From Yponomeuta sedellus (lineage: Eukaryota > Arthropoda > Insecta > Lepidoptera > Yponomeutidae), in assembly GCA_934045075.1 (NCBI GenBank), contig OW203732.1:19943889-20007888 (forward strand): 64,000 nt of DNA, in the 5' to 3' direction. Of this stretch, positions 9,994 through 21,975 are shown one piece after another (within the stretch, counting starts at the first letter, position 1; every line of letters begins with the position of its first letter). A program made the translations under genes and the position numbers. Below the pieces are notes generated by a model. The model ran no database searches. It had not been told where the DNA came from and worked only from the letters and a program-made list of their open reading frames with translations.

Positions 9994-10773
9994 TCTAATC
10001 ATGCAATAAATGGTTTCTTCCTTTTCTTTTTCTCGTACTTACGAAAGTTTTAGTTTAAAAATACATGAATTATACTAATAATTTATTGCATTACACAAGC
10101 ATATACAGATGACATGACTAAAAATATGGATCTTTGTGGACCCTGTAGGGCACGTAACATTATAAATTATAGAAGGCCTTTATAAATTAAGCCTATGTCA
10201 TTTTAATTCTAATTATATTGTATTCTTATCAAACATTATTATATAAACACTATTTTAATATCACACATGCTTCTTAATCATTCTTATATAATTATTTTAT
10301 ATATGACAATACAATTATTAAATCATTACTATGTTTCTTACACGGATGTAATTTACATTCGTGGTTCCTTACCAATCAACTTTTATAATAATTAACATTA
10401 ATCTGTATTCAGATTAATCTGTTATTCATGCTCGATACCAAAACTTATCGTACGTGACGCTCCTTACTTGAACTGCCGCCACTTGTGACTTGCACCACGC
10501 AGTAAGACGTCAGTCGGTCGAGTGGCGGTCTTTTGTGCCGCGCGGCATTGAAGTCGAGCCATGCAAATTGCACGGCCGTGCGACGACGTGGGTCACGACC
10601 GAATGGATGTGTTTCCTTTCGCCAGAAAGGAATGTGAGAGAACGTGCTGCGGTTGGCTTAAGGAGCATGTTTTAGTACGAGGCTTAAGAGACTGTGTCAG
10701 AAGTCTAAAGTTAACAATACGAGGATTTGGGTCGTGTTATGTTTTTTTGTATATTCTTAAATATTGTTGTTTA
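9994..10773. other. Intergenic stretch, partly GC-rich
   Basis: 10000-10430 is AT-rich. 10435-10690 is GC-richer and contains the palindrome GCACGGCCGTGC at 10571-10582. Two short open frames overlap it but show no known motif. It could be unique host DNA such as a regulatory region. I cannot assign a function. Confidence 0.35.
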
Positions 10774-10816
10774 GAAACGCTTCTGGCCTAGTCTAACCGA
10801 GTGGTAGGAATCAATG
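10774..10816 (+). repeat. 5S-rRNA-derived SINE, family B, 5' tip only
   Basis: GAAACGCTTCTGGCCTAGTC followed by AACCGAGTG matches the first 40-odd bases of family B and stops before the 5S-like core. Confidence 0.6.
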
Positions 10817-11215
10817 CAGTGTGGTAATGACCTTTAGGTTGCAGGCACAATTCATTTAATTCAAATTTAAAAATTCACATACAGTTGTCAGCAGTCTTAT
10901 TCTAATGTTATTACATATTTTCCAGTATCTACAGTGCTTTTTACTTGCCACTTGCAGATCTTTTTACTAATTAATACGTTTGCTAGATAAAAGATTTTTT
11001 AGTCTCAAACATGCGTATTAAAAGATGGTACATTTTATGTACGTTGTGTCCTACATGCTTTGCCATTGTAGATATACTTTTTTTTTGGTGAGAAAGCGCC
11101 TTGTAGGCATAGACTTGTCTTAAGTTTTCTTACATTTGTAAGTCTTGAAAACAGTCTGAAATGATGACAAAATCAAGTCAGAATAGAACATTAAATAATA
11201 TTACGCTATTAATTC

Positions 11216-11561
11216 AAACCGAGTGATTGGAATCAATCACCTGAGTTAAGCAACAACAGGCGCGGTCAGGTGCAGGATGGACGACCATCTCGTCACTGGC
11301 GCTAGTAGCCTTTTTTCCTTCCTCTTCTGTGCTTCGCAAGACATGCTAAGTAGTAAGTGCCGGCTGTCATGTAATCGCTGTCGTTAAGCCATGTCAGAGG
11401 CCTTATGGGTGGCTTGATAACTTCTGACAGTAAGGCCCGCCACTGTATTAGAAATCCTTTACCAATCCGGGCTTGGCCCCCGTGGTGGAGTATGGCCTAA
11501 CCTTTCTACGATGCAGGAAGAGACCCGTGCCCCAGCAGTGGGGACTTACAAGGGCTGATAT
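11216..11561 (+). repeat. 5S-rRNA-derived SINE, family B, copy B4
   Basis: Near-complete copy lacking the first ~20 bp of the head. The 5S-like block has GAGTTAAGCAACAACAGGCG, and the tail has CCCCAGCAGTGGGGAC. Confidence 0.87.
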
Positions 11562-11661
11562 TGAAATCGTGAGTCAATGTCTTTTAGTCAAGACATTGTG
11601 AGTTATTAATTAGGACGATATTATTCAGTTTAAGTAAATTTTTAAAGTTCCGTCGTACCTC

Positions 11662-11864
11662 TGACGACCTCTGTGGCGTAGCGGTAGCGCATCATCCTAC
11701 CATGCAAGAGGTCCCGGGTTCGAATCCCGGCCGGGAACAAAAACAAACCCCAGGTCTTGGATGTTTACATGTTTGTGATGTCGTTGTTTCCGGTTCCCAC
11801 GACACAGGGTATCCTAGTGTGGGGCCAGAAGCAATGTATGTGCCTGTATGTAAATGTTATGTTA
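11662..11864 (+). repeat. tRNA-derived SINE, family C, well-preserved copy C2
   Basis: The head has a clean A-box (TGGCGTAGCGG) and B-box (GGGTTCGAATCCC), and an anticodon-like stem around CCTACCATGCAAGAGG. The body reads GGTCTTGGATGTTTACATG and the tail AAGCAATGTATGTGCCTG. It is not a tRNA gene because the acceptor stem does not pair and several copies exist. Confidence 0.87.
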
Positions 11865-12196
11865 CCTCAAAGAAAAAAGGAACCCTTCTATGATCACCTT
11901 GTTGTCCGTCCGTCCGTACGTCCATAGGTCCATCTGTCCGTCGGGATCCTATATCTAGGAAACGCCTAGAGGTAGAGAGACGTTGAGTTGAAAGAAAAAC
12001 CGTATCCTCAGATCTATAGCCCCTTGACCATATGGGTAATATTGTTGCCAATTTACTTGTCCGACGGTTTGAATTTTTTGCTTGTGAAGTCTGCGTCGTA
12101 GAAAACACGTGAGACGAGGGCGCCGAAAAGACGCGACGCGTTGTATATAATTCACGCCCTCGCCCCGTCCTTGTTGTGTGGGCTGCGTCCCCTAGT

Positions 12197-12490
12197 ATCC
12201 TACTAAATTATAAATGCGAAAGTTTGTAAGTACCGATGAATGGATGTCTGTTACTCTTTCACGTAAAAAGTACGGAATGGACTTTAATGAAACTTTACAA
12301 TATTATAGCATAAACATCAGAATAACACATAGCTAAAATTTATAAAGATATTGTGTCATATTTTTCAAATGAGACTTAAAAAATATTTATGTGATAATTT
12401 TAATAATGTTAGCTCTTTTCTACGCCACGCTAATATAAGCTACTCAAAATACTAATCCTGCGCAGACGAAGTCGCGCGCACCAGCTAGTA
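12197..12490 (+). mobile_element. LEP1-like Helitron copy
   Basis: The start resembles GCGAAAGTTTGTAAGTACC, and the end GAAGTCGCGCGCACCAGCTAGT has the CTAGT terminus. The internal sequence differs from the copy at 2521, so it is a related but distinct subfamily. Confidence 0.7.
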
Positions 12491-13128
12491 ATTTATATTA
12501 AAGGCGAATTAGAAAGACGTCACATCTTTTCCTCGCCCTCGCCCCACGGCCTTTCCGTGTCCCACGTCCCCCGAAGCCTAAGGTTCTTTTGATCCACTAC
12601 CACCACTTTACCGTTTCTAGCTTGAACATTAGCCGTAAAACCAAGAACGTTTTGCAAAACGTCATTGCGCAGAACCCATAAAAATAAAGCACTGCATCGC
12701 TGAAAATTTCTCTTCAAGATCAGACAAAGCACCGTGCAGACGGAGTGCAGCAATTCTATTCCCACCGTCTCACTTCGGCTGATAACGTTCAATCTACAGA
12801 GGTATAAACACAGCTGGTGTAGGAAATAAAAGCCTTATTGAGCAAACACTTGTTTATCTATGGCGGGGGCTGCGAATAAATTGACGAGCGAGCGATAAGC
12901 GGTAGCGGAATTAAGCGGACGGATATGCTAGTGAGTCAGATCAATTTATTGTTCATCCCAGAAATATTATCACTATGCCCGACACAAACGCAACACAACT
13001 ATGACGTGCAGACATAAGCTCGCCTCTGCACGTCCTATTTCATATGTAACGTCCTGTTGTATGTTTTGTGAGCAACATTGTAAGCCTTTAATGTAGTTTG
13101 TTTTCTGGTGTGTACAATAAAAGGTTCT
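12491..13128. other. Intergenic stretch, GC-balanced in part
   Basis: 12520-12800 holds a short minus-strand open frame without known motifs. 13082-13130 resembles a J-family tail (GGTGTGTACAATAAAAGG). No gene called. Confidence 0.4.
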
Positions 13129-13129
13129 A

Positions 13130-13330
13130 ATGGAATCTAAATTAAACTGCACTAAGCTAAACCGAACCGGAATGAACTGGACCAGACTGCTGGCTCGACT
13201 GGACTGTACTAGATTTTACTGGACCGTATTGTACTATGCTGTACTTCAATGTTCAATGTACTGCATTCCGCTGCGCTGCATTGGGCTGGGCTGTACGGAC
13301 TGGGCTGGACTGGGTTGTCTTGAATTTGAT
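13130..13330. repeat. Degenerate 5-bp tandem array (CTGGA-like)
   Basis: Units such as ACTGG, CTGGA and CTGTA follow one another at 5-bp spacing for about 200 bp with heavy decay. An open frame runs through it only because the period-5 repeat is poor in stops. Confidence 0.6.
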
Positions 13331-13487
13331 TAAATTAATTAAATTCAGGAAAGAGTAACACTACCTCACCCTCAGTCATTTGAATTAGTATTTTTTCAAT
13401 ATACAGTAACATGTATGAGGCGCGGCTACTGAAAAACTGAAAAAAGTTGTTGTCTTTCTAATTTCCTTCAGCAACACTCTTGCTTTT

Positions 13488-13580
13488 AGTAACAAGGCCG
13501 CCAATTGTAATATGTTCATTTGTATTTGTTGTTTTCCAGTGTACAATAGAGAATGTTCTTATCTCGTCTCTTATCTTGTC
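13488..13580 (+). repeat. J-family tail
   Basis: Contains AAGGCCGCCAATTGTAATATG and ends GTGTACAATAGAGAATGTTC. The same arrangement occurs at 17240, 18264, 18350 (minus), 35812 (minus) and 51597. The AATAAAG-like end suggests a LINE or SINE 3' tail. Confidence 0.7.
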
Positions 13581-14177
13581 TTCTTAGAGAGTTAAAACTC
13601 TACCGATGCGCTAAAACTGCTCGACTGCATACACACTAATGAGGATTCAAACCTAAATTGGTAGCTAAGCACGTATTAAATTGACGCTGAAAGTTTCACT
13701 CAGCCATCACCCTAATCCCACTTACTTTAGTTTTAAAAAGCAGAGCGTCTTTGTCTCGATGCTAGAGAGATAGTTTGATCAAAGTTTACGCTTCTCCCTA
13801 GTAGTTTTTATTTGTTTGCCACTGCTAGATAGTGTTTTGTTTTTGAAGGGGTTGAATTGTAATTGTTTTTTCAGAGCTGACTGAATATCACTGCCAGTTT
13901 GAAAACAAAACAAGGCAAACTGATTTCTTATCAGAGAAACAAAAAACAACATGAGCAGCGATTTGGCTCAAATATTTTATTTAAATTAGAATAGGTTTTA
14001 GGTTTAGTTCCGTCTTTATAATAATAACTTAAGTAGGAAAGTATCTATGTATATTAATTTGAGTGAGTTTATGTTGCTTATAATTTACTGTTCGAAGAAA
14101 ACAAAAATAGCAGATTAAATGCTATTTGTGACTTGGTTACAAAATGTTGACTTAACATTTTGTATTGCTCCCTATTG
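13581..14177. other. Intergenic stretch, nothing recognised
   Basis: AT-rich with no open frame or repeat family that I can name. Confidence 0.45.
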
Positions 14178-14371
14178 CTCCGTGCTACGCAAGGCCGTTA
14201 AGCCGTTGCTGCCGGCTGTCATGTAATGGCAGTGGTTAAACCATGTCAGAGGCCTGATGAGCGGCTGGATAACTTTTGACAGTAAGGCCCGCCACTCTGT
14301 TACAATCATCCGCCAACCCAGACTTGGCCCCCGTGGTGGAGTATGGCCTAACCTTCCTGCGATGCGGGAAG
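14178..14371 (+). repeat. 5S-rRNA-derived SINE, family B, internal fragment B5
   Basis: Covers only the middle and tail, from GTGCTACGCAAGG to CTTCCTGCGATGC. The 5S head and 3' end are missing. Confidence 0.8.
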
Positions 14372-14411
14372 TATATAGCTTGAAATATAAAAAAATGCAG
14401 TAGGAAGTGGA

Positions 14412-14569
14412 TTTAAAAACCTATTTAGAGGCTAAAAATTTCACCCATGCCGGGATTCGAACCCGCAACCTCTGGCTATCCGTACCAGCGCTCTACCAAT
14501 TGAGCCAATGGGCGACTCACGGCATCAGTGAAATTTCGAACCTCTTTACAATATTCTCTGTATTACGTA
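14412..14569 (-). repeat. tRNA-derived SINE, family A, copy A4
   Basis: Minus-strand copy with an intact tRNA-like core at 14442-14513 (B-box complement GGATTCGAACCC, A-box complement CCAATTGAGCCA) and the leader at the right. The A-rich tail is cut short at the left. Confidence 0.85.
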
Positions 14570-14707
14570 TAGTGGATTGTTTTAAAAATAACAATCACTT
14601 TCTTCGTTGATTTGTTTCGTATTATATTAACATAGTTACATATAAGACAATTACTAACATAAATATTATAATTTAAAATGTAAATATGAACTAATCGATT
14701 CGATTCA

Positions 14708-15074
14708 ATATCAACCCTTGTACGAGTATGTCCCCACTGCTGGGGCACGGGTCTCTTCCTGAACCGCAGGAAGGATAGGCCACACTCCACCATGGGGGCC
14801 AAGTCCGGGTTGGTGGAGGAGTGTAAGACAGTGGCGGGCCTTAATGTAAGATGTTATCAAGCCGCCCGTAAGGCCTCTGACATGGCTTAAGGACTGCCGT
14901 GACGTGACAGCCGGCACCAACGGCATAGCGTGCCTTGAGAAGCACGGAAGCGCTCGGAAAAATGCCACTAGCAGTAGTCACGGGACGGTTATCCATCCTT
15001 CACCTGACCGCGCCTGTTATTGCTTAACACAAGTGATTGATTCCAATCACTCAGTTCGACTAGGCCCCGAGAGT
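14708..15074 (-). repeat. 5S-rRNA-derived SINE, family B, copy B6
   Basis: Full-length or nearly so. The 5S-like head is at about 14960-15074 in reverse, and the tail at 14708-14760 starts from ATATCAACCCTTGTACGAG. Confidence 0.88.
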
Positions 15075-15521
15075 TTCAAATATGGACTAATAATTGTCTG
15101 AAATAAATAAATTGAATTGAATTGAATAAGATACAACTTAGATTTATGAACGCTGAGAATATAACACCGTTGTTTTTGTAGACACTCACGTACACAGTGA
15201 TTTTAACAAAGTGGAAGGACAAAGTAGACTAGAGAAAATAAAGCACATTTGAAATTTTAACGAACCGCCTAAGTACAACGTAAAATAGCACGTCTGTTCT
15301 AGAAAATAAAGTGCATTTTCCTCTCAAAAGATTAAGTTGATTCCAGTCCTCGAGATTAAAAATATCGGTAAATACCTTACGAGCAATTTATTCTATTTTG
15401 AAGCTTATTTTCATTAGGTTCCAGCTTTGATATTGGTCTAGGGTCGTTCGTAATATTCTTTAAAAATGTCCGTACAGCCTAAAGAGCTTCTCTCCTACAA
15501 AGAGAGAGAAAGTATAAACCT
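15075..15521. other. AT-rich intergenic stretch
   Basis: A short run of GAATT units occurs at about 15112-15127. Nothing else recognised. Confidence 0.45.
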
Positions 15522-15897
15522 GAAGCGCCCGTGGCCTAGTCGAACCAAGTGATTGGAATCAATGACTTGAGTTAGGCAAAAACAGGCGTGGTCAGGCGCA
15601 GGATGGGTGACCGTCCCGTGACTACCGCTAGAAGCATTTTTTTGGAGCAATTCCGTGCTTCGCAAGGCACGCTAAGCCGTTGGTGCCGACTGTCATGTAA
15701 TGGCAGTCGTTAAGCCATGTCAGAGGCCTTTATGGGCGGCTTGATAACTTCTGACAGTAAGGCCCGCCAATGCCTTAGAATCCTCCACCAACCCGGACTT
15801 GGCCCCCGTGGTGGAGTATAGCCGAACATTCTTGCAAGAAGAGACCCGTGTTCCAGCAGTGGGGACGTACAAGGGTTGATATCGATCGATATCGATA
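15522..15897 (+). repeat. 5S-rRNA-derived SINE, family B, copy B7
   Basis: Full-length copy from GAAGCGCCCGTGGCCTAGTC to a tail of repeated ATCGAT units. The repeated tail is the expected simple-sequence end of a LINE-mobilised SINE. Confidence 0.88.
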
Positions 15898-16552
15898 GGC
15901 ATTGTCGTGAATATTGACAATAATTACAAATGATACGCCATTTTAAAGATAGTAGGTAAGTAAATACGTAAAATGCTACAATTCGTTCGCTTCGCATGTG
16001 AATAATAGGTATAATATTTTTTTATAAAAAATAGCAATATATCTATGTAAGACAAAACGTAACTTCTACGTTTGCACAGATAAATATAATTTTTACTTTT
16101 GTTTTTTTCATGAAATAAGGGATATTTTCTTTGAATACTATTCTATATCTACAAGTATGGTATTAAGATTGCTTTCCTTTCAGGTGGCATAACAAAATTC
16201 CACCCTGTATATTCAAGGACCTTTCCAATAGTGGGTCTCAAGTTGCTACTAGGATGTAATGTATTAATTAATTAATCACAAATAGTGGTATATAACGTAG
16301 CCACTGTGTTCTGTAACAACAATAATTACGATGATAATAATATTATTATATTGTTGATATGTAAATTATGTAAATAATGCATGCACTATTTGCGTATTCT
16401 ACAATTTGCAATGCCAGCAAAAAGCGACTAAGTTTTAAGCTTAGTAACTTAATGATGAGACTCAAACTGTTACACTTGGTTGCTAATAAATTTGATTGAT
16501 TGATTGTATCAGTATCACGTTATGACTCATCCATCTTGGTGGTAAAGTTATA
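15898..16552. other. AT-rich intergenic stretch
   Basis: No gene recognised. 16450-16502 resembles a transcript tail (AATAAATTTGATTGATTG), but this is not assignable. Confidence 0.4.
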
Positions 16553-16878
16553 TATTCTTTATAATGCACTAACCCGTGCTAAGAACAATTTTAAAAACCT
16601 ATTTAGAGGCTAAAACTTCCACCCGTGCCGGGGTTCGAACCCGCGACCTCTGGCTAACCGTGCCAGTGTTTCCAACTAAGCTAGTTCTAATAGCAAGTTA
16701 CTTCAGCCAGATGTCGCTGCCTGTACATAATACAGGGAATATTGTGAAGAGGTTCGAAATTTCACTGATGCCGGTGAGTCACCCATTAGCTCAGTTGGAA
16801 AGAGCGCTGGCACGGATAGCCAGAGGTTGCGGGTTCGAACCCCGGCATGGGTGGAATTTTTAGCCTCTAAATAGGTTT
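16553..16878 (-). repeat. SINE family A, copy A5, with inverted 5' segment
   Basis: The left half is minus-sense with the tail at 16563-16590. The right half (about 16687-16878) is plus-sense and includes the complete leader (TTCAGCCAGATGTCGCTGCC) and tRNA-like core. It is bounded by GTAAAGTTATA at 16542-16552 and 16879-16889... within one base of the element ends, an 11-bp target duplication. The outer arms pair over about 95 bp. Confidence 0.8.
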
Positions 16879-17239
16879 GTAAAGTTATAAGTTGCTACTT
16901 ATATTTCATATTCACATTTGAATAATAATTAGTGCACAAGACTTGTGTAATATCTAACATCAACCAAGTTGCATAAAGCGAAGCCTGTAATTTCCTTGCA
17001 GAACCTCGACGTACTCGTAAATACAGGCGGTTTACTATGAACACAGGTTTCTATTTGGAACTACATATATTACAATTTTATTACTTTTACATGTATCATT
17101 ACTATAAGACACTATTTATATGTAGATATTTGTTTATTGTATTCAAGTATGATTTATGTAAGTTTATTAATAGGTACGTATACGTACTTTTGTCTGTTAA
17201 TATTCGTATTTGCACCGGCTAAACGCATCTATTTCTCCG

Positions 17240-17380
17240 CGGCAAAATCTCCAATTTGAGATTGCCTGGAAGAAATTGCTATTAGCAATAAGGCCGCGAA
17301 TTGTATTTGATCATTTGTATTTGCCGTTTCTGTAACTACTTTTCCGGTATACAATAAAGAATATTCTTATCTTATCTTTT
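17240..17380 (+). repeat. J-family tail
   Basis: Carries GCAATAAGGCCGCGAATTG and ends in GTATACAATAAAGAATATTC, as in the other J copies. Confidence 0.7.
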
Positions 17381-17914
17381 TAGTACATTACACAACTAGG
17401 GTGGTAATACAAAGAAAGGCCGAGATCGCAGAAGTTTGCGGCCCGAGCTGCAAGCGAGGGACGTAAATATGCGATCGAGAGCTTTCTTTATTACCTCCCG
17501 TGTTGTGTACATCTTTTTATGTCTACACTTGGCCAGAAAGCGGGTTTTGCCGTACGCGCAGCATGCGGAAAAAGCCACTTTATTGCCAGTTGTGGCATAA
17601 AATTATTTATTAGCTACTCCAACAGTATTTTCACGTTCCACTTAAAAACTACTTATTCTAATATACAATTCAGTGCGAAACACCTTTACAGGAGTTTATT
17701 ATTATTTTATTAATTTATCAAAGCACACAGCACAAAACAATATAAAATAAGTAAATAAATGTAGGCCAAACATAGGCCAATTACGGACAAATATTTTTTT
17801 TGTACTAATCTTATTTACGAAGCACAAAGCAGGCAACAGAGTTGCCTGGTCTTAGTTAGCCGCCAATTGTACTATCTTAGGAGTATACAAATGTTTGTAA
17901 TTAGCTTATAACTT
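17381..17914. other. Intergenic stretch, nothing assignable
   Basis: GC-richer patch at 17400-17560 with only short open frames on both strands. The rest is AT-rich. Confidence 0.4.
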
Positions 17915-18260
17915 AAAGCGCTCATAGCCTAATGGAACCAGTGATTGGAATCACTTGGGTTAACCAACAGCAGGTGTGGTCAGGTGCTGGATGGGTGACA
18001 TCTCATGACTAACGCTAATGGCATTCTTTCCGAGCTTCCGTACTTCGCAAGGCACGTTAAGCCGTTGTTACCGGATGCCATGTAATGGCAGCCGCTAAGC
18101 CACGTCAGAGGCCGTGTGGACGGCTTGATAACTTCTGACAGTAAGGCCCGCGACTGTCTTACAATCCTCCACCAACGCGGACTTGGCCGCCGTGGTAGGT
18201 ACGGCCTAACCTTCCTGCGGCTCAGGAAGAGCTTCGTGCCCCAGCAGTGTGGACATACAT
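17915..18260 (+). repeat. 5S-rRNA-derived SINE, family B, copy B8
   Basis: Full-length but diverged. The 5S-like block is weakened (GGGTTAACCAACAGCAGGTG). It is followed directly by a J tail at 18264-18350 (plus) and a facing J copy at 18350-18500 (minus), an inverted pair. Confidence 0.82.
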
Positions 18261-18263
18261 ATG

Positions 18264-18500
18264 TTATTGCTTTTAGCAATAAGGCCGCCAATAGTACTTT
18301 GTATCTTTACATGTTTTATAATAATATGTGCTCTGGTGTACAATCATAAGATAAGATAAGAATATTCTTTATTGTACACTGGAAAAACAACAAATACAAA
18401 AAAATTGCAAATATACATAGTACAATTGGCGGCCTTATTGCTAAAAGCAATTTCTTCCAGACAACCTTACGATGGAAAGTTGCTGAAGGAAATTAGAAAG
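18264..18500. repeat. Two J-family tails facing each other
   Basis: The plus copy reads AATAAGGCCGCCAATAG to GTGTACAATCATAAG. The minus copy begins TTCTTTATTGTACACTGG and ends in CAATTGGCGGCC. Tail to tail, they form an imperfect inverted repeat. Confidence 0.65.
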
Positions 18501-18557
18501 ATGAATATATCATGAATATTCTTATCTTATGTTATGTAAATATGTACATACATCAAC

Positions 18558-18944
18558 AATCCGCTATTTGACTCTCTTTTCAAGTAAGTCTTAAACGGTA
18601 AATAAATCTTCCATTAGACCAAAAAATATTTTAGTATATTTTTTGTGGACCTAAAAGCGATATAAAAACATATTTTAAAAATTTATTTTCCTAAACAGCC
18701 AAAAACGCGGTCAGCCATTTTTGTCTATGGTTTGAAGTCCCAAAAACTTGTAAACAAAGTTCGACATTCATTTTTCTGTAAGTGATCTGTGAGCATAGTA
18801 AAATAACAACAACGCAACCATGATTTCATCGAGTTTACATCGAAAATATACCAATTATCATTATTGCATTGTTCGAGAATGCAAAAACAAGTCAATAAAG
18901 ACCCATTTATCGCGTCAAATTTGATACGAGTCAAATAGCGGATT
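18558..18944 (+). mobile_element. MITE family L, copy L1, with THAP-domain start remnant
   Basis: Terminal inverted repeats AATCCGCTATTTGACTC (left) and GAGTCAAATAGCGGATT (right) are exact. A reading frame starts at 18820 with MISSSLHRKY and includes YCIVRECKN, a C-x4-C pair like the first zinc ligands of a THAP domain. Compared with L2, the middle is deleted and the frame runs into the right end. It is an internally deleted relative of a THAP-domain DNA transposon, possibly P-element-like. No clear target duplication was found. Confidence 0.65.
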
Positions 18945-20721
18945 CTGGGAGGCAATTTTAGGCCGGACGGCATCAATTCCTCAAATGTCACTTAAGGCGG
19001 CTCTTTAAGTTAAATCATAAGGTATCTGAGAAAAGACCAGTTCCCTGCAGTGAAAAGTATATAGGCTATATAAAAAAATTATATTCGAGAAGGTCCAAAG
19101 TAAACCTACTCGATGCGAGTCGCGATTGCAACTGAAAATGTATTTTGCATATTGCCATTATCGGAAAATGCCTTTCAATCTGTCGATTTTCCTAGGACTC
19201 GTAATATGACTGGTAAGTATTATTACAAATTCATTGGTAATATTTCCTAGTGTATTGAACTTTTGTAGGTAAAGGAGAAATGAAATCGAGCATATAAGGA
19301 TCTATGGAAAAAATGTACCCGTATCTTAGTTATATATCTGTGGTGGGCGACATAAATATCTCTAATTATCGGAATATCGGAAATTAACAAGGAGAATATT
19401 TTCGAGAAGTTTCGCAGTTAAATAAAATAAACGAAATGAGAAACCTGGCTGTTTAGCTTATAATTACTCATATGGCCAAGAATTGCCGTATAATTTGCGT
19501 TATTTAATATTATGTAATTAAATACGTAAGTAGAGTGTGATGTGAGTATTTTATTTTTTCATAATGTATATAACTTTATGGAATTCAATTATTTAGGTCA
19601 TGATTTATGTGTGTGAATCGCATATAATTTTTCTATCAATTTATTTAAATTAAATGGACACTAAACATTTTTAAATAATAAATTTTATGTCATGTAAAAT
19701 TAATTCACAAAATCGGAAATATTCTTGGAAAGTTGAGAAGTTATGGTGGAACAAAGACAAAGACACAAAGAAACGAATTTTTGTGTTAATGCGGTCATAT
19801 AAAAAGCGGAAAACTTGACGGAGAAACCTTTCCAGAAGAAGAAAAATACAGGGACGGGCCCCGATGGAGAAAGTTCTCAGTAAATTTTGAAAGAAACCAC
19901 AGTATGAACTGATTCGCGCGGCAAATGTCGGTTTCTGTGGACCCTCTTTGCACCCGGGAATATTCCCAAAAATCAACTACAACTCTTGTTAATTAGAGAA
20001 AGGGACTGAATAATTATTGCTCTTCGTTCATAAAATATAACTGCTTTTGCCGTTATTCAGTCTCTTTCTTTAATCAACCAGCTAATATCGGCTAGCTTGG
20101 CGAGCAGCCGAAATTTGTTGAAAAATATAGCGCTAGCATGCTTTTATTGTTGTTATATTCATGCCCGGTCATATTGGCAATATTGCCGAATACAGTAGGG
20201 CAATATTCCCGAGTACAGTACAGCAATATTCCCGATACATCAGTTGAGATTCCAGATTTCCAGAGTCAAGTGAAGTTTGAAAGGACAAAAGAAATGGACA
20301 CACTTGTCCAATGAAGTTTGCGCCGCACTCGTAAGAGGATTTCAGAGACAAGCACTTCCAAGCTTAATTGGGAGTTGGGGGGGAAGAGAACTGTAGAGAC
20401 CAAGATTTGAGATTCACGCTGCGGCTTTAATGGGTTCCGTAGCCCTTAACAGACATTTGTATGCCAGAGTCTACCGCAGACATGCATGAACCAGTGACTA
20501 GTTTTAAGAACTTATTATATACCATATTTGCCTACAAATAATTTTGTTTTATTATAACTTTTTTTAAATTTATTTTTCTAAATATTTAGCTCACATTTGT
20601 AAAAAACAAATCTTAAAAAAACAAAGCTTTATATTTGAAAAGGCGTGGGAGCTAATCCCGTCATTAAAAAGTGTCCCGTCCCGAAACTTGGTTTCCTAAA
20701 CTATGCCTAGTTTTTAGTTTG
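18945..20721. other. Intergenic stretch of about 1.8 kb without recognised genes
   Basis: AT-rich. Short direct repeats with GCAATATTCCCGA occur at about 20170-20240. The open frames are short and lack motifs. This may be the least repeat-invaded part of the left half. Confidence 0.4.
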
Positions 20722-20890
20722 TGTACTAATATAATTTGCTAACAGTGAAGGAAAACATCGCGAGGAATCTTGACGTGTTCACATAACTTAGCCCTTGATA
20801 TCGCCAATACTCAGTGGGTATGAGTGATTTTAAGCTCATACTCTCTGTCTCTCAGAGGAGGCCTGTGCCCATCAGTGGGAGGACTATATA
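20722..20890 (+). repeat. SINE family T body and tail fragment
   Basis: GTGAAGGAAAACATCGCGAG is followed by the tail with GAGGCCTGTGCCCATCAGTG, a common lepidopteran SINE/LINE ending. Confidence 0.65.
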
Positions 20891-20908
20891 CTATACTGAG
20901 ACTAGACT

Positions 20909-21074
20909 GAGGTCCCGGGTTTGAACCCCAGCTGGAGACAAAAAAACCCCTGGTCTTGGATGTTTACATGTTTGATAAGAGGTTGTTTCTGGTTCCTATG
21001 ACACAGGGTATTCTAGTGTGGGGCCAGAAGCAATGTATGAGCTTGTATGTAAATGTGTTAAGTAACGTTATGTT
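20909..21074 (+). repeat. SINE family C, 5'-truncated copy C3
   Basis: Starts in the B-box half (GAGGTCCCGGGTTTGAACCC) and keeps the body and tail. Confidence 0.78.
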
Positions 21075-21120
21075 ATAATCCAATCAAGCAAACTTGATGA
21101 TGATTGATACACCTACGTTG

Positions 21121-21260
21121 TCACGCGGTGGTAGCGGAGCGGTAGAATACTTGTCGTTCAGGTCGCAGGTTTAACTCCCGGCATGTGCCAATGATTTTGT
21201 TTTCTAAGTTATGCCAATAGTGAAGTTATTGTAGCAATATGAAGTGAAATGAAAAAGTTT
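21121..21260 (+). repeat. tRNA-like SINE head fragment
   Basis: GCGGTGGTAGCGGAGCGG is followed by GCAGGTTTAACTCCCGGC and CCAATGATTTTG, as at the head of the E/T families. Confidence 0.5.
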
Positions 21261-21739
21261 TGTTCAAAGTAGCACATAAACTGCGGCTTCATGAACGTTA
21301 CAATTCAAACTAGGTGACAATTCAAAATCTAGATAATTTATAATGTAACCAAATAAAAAATATTTGTTTGAACGAATAAATATTTTTTTTAAGTTTCATT
21401 TTCATTTCCAATAATAATAGTAATCCTTACGCAGTTTTGGGAGAATTTATCCGTTTTGTCAGGGATTTGGATTTTTTGGTCAATATTTGGTAAGAATTTA
21501 AGTGATAGAAAAAAAAAATATATGGTCCATTTATTTAGGTAATTAAATAAATGTAAACAATCTTGATTCATCTTTTTTATTGAATAATACTCTTCATAAA
21601 TAGAAATATTTACATTTTACTTGAATTACATTAAATTTTAGATTGAATTGGTAAAGTGCAAAGAATTTGATTATAAAAGTGTATTTCGACAAAATGACAC
21701 ATCAAGATGGACATTTTTTAACTACCTTAACAAATGGTA

Positions 21740-21975
21740 CTTCCGAGCTTCGCTAGGCGCGCTAAGCCGTTGGTGCCAGCTGCCATGTAACGGCAGTCGT
21801 TACGCCATGTCAGAGGCCTTATGGGCGGCTTGATAACTTCTGACAGTAAGGCCCGCCACTGTCTTACAATCCTCCACCAACCCGGACATGGCCGCTGTGG
21901 TGGAGAATGGCCTAAGATTCCTGCGATACAGGAAGGGACCCGTGCCCCAGAAGTGGGGACGTATAAGGGTTGATA
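21740..21975 (+). repeat. 5S-rRNA-derived SINE, family B, 5'-truncated copy B9
   Basis: Middle and tail only, from CTTCGCTAGGCGCGCTAAGC to AAGGGTTGATAG. Confidence 0.82.

Noticed and set aside
11662..11735. tRNA gene in the family C head
   Set aside because: A clean A-box and B-box, but the acceptor stem does not pair and the same head recurs with the same body.
13130..13333. 67-codon protein
   Set aside because: A by-product of the 5-bp repeat, which is poor in stop codons.
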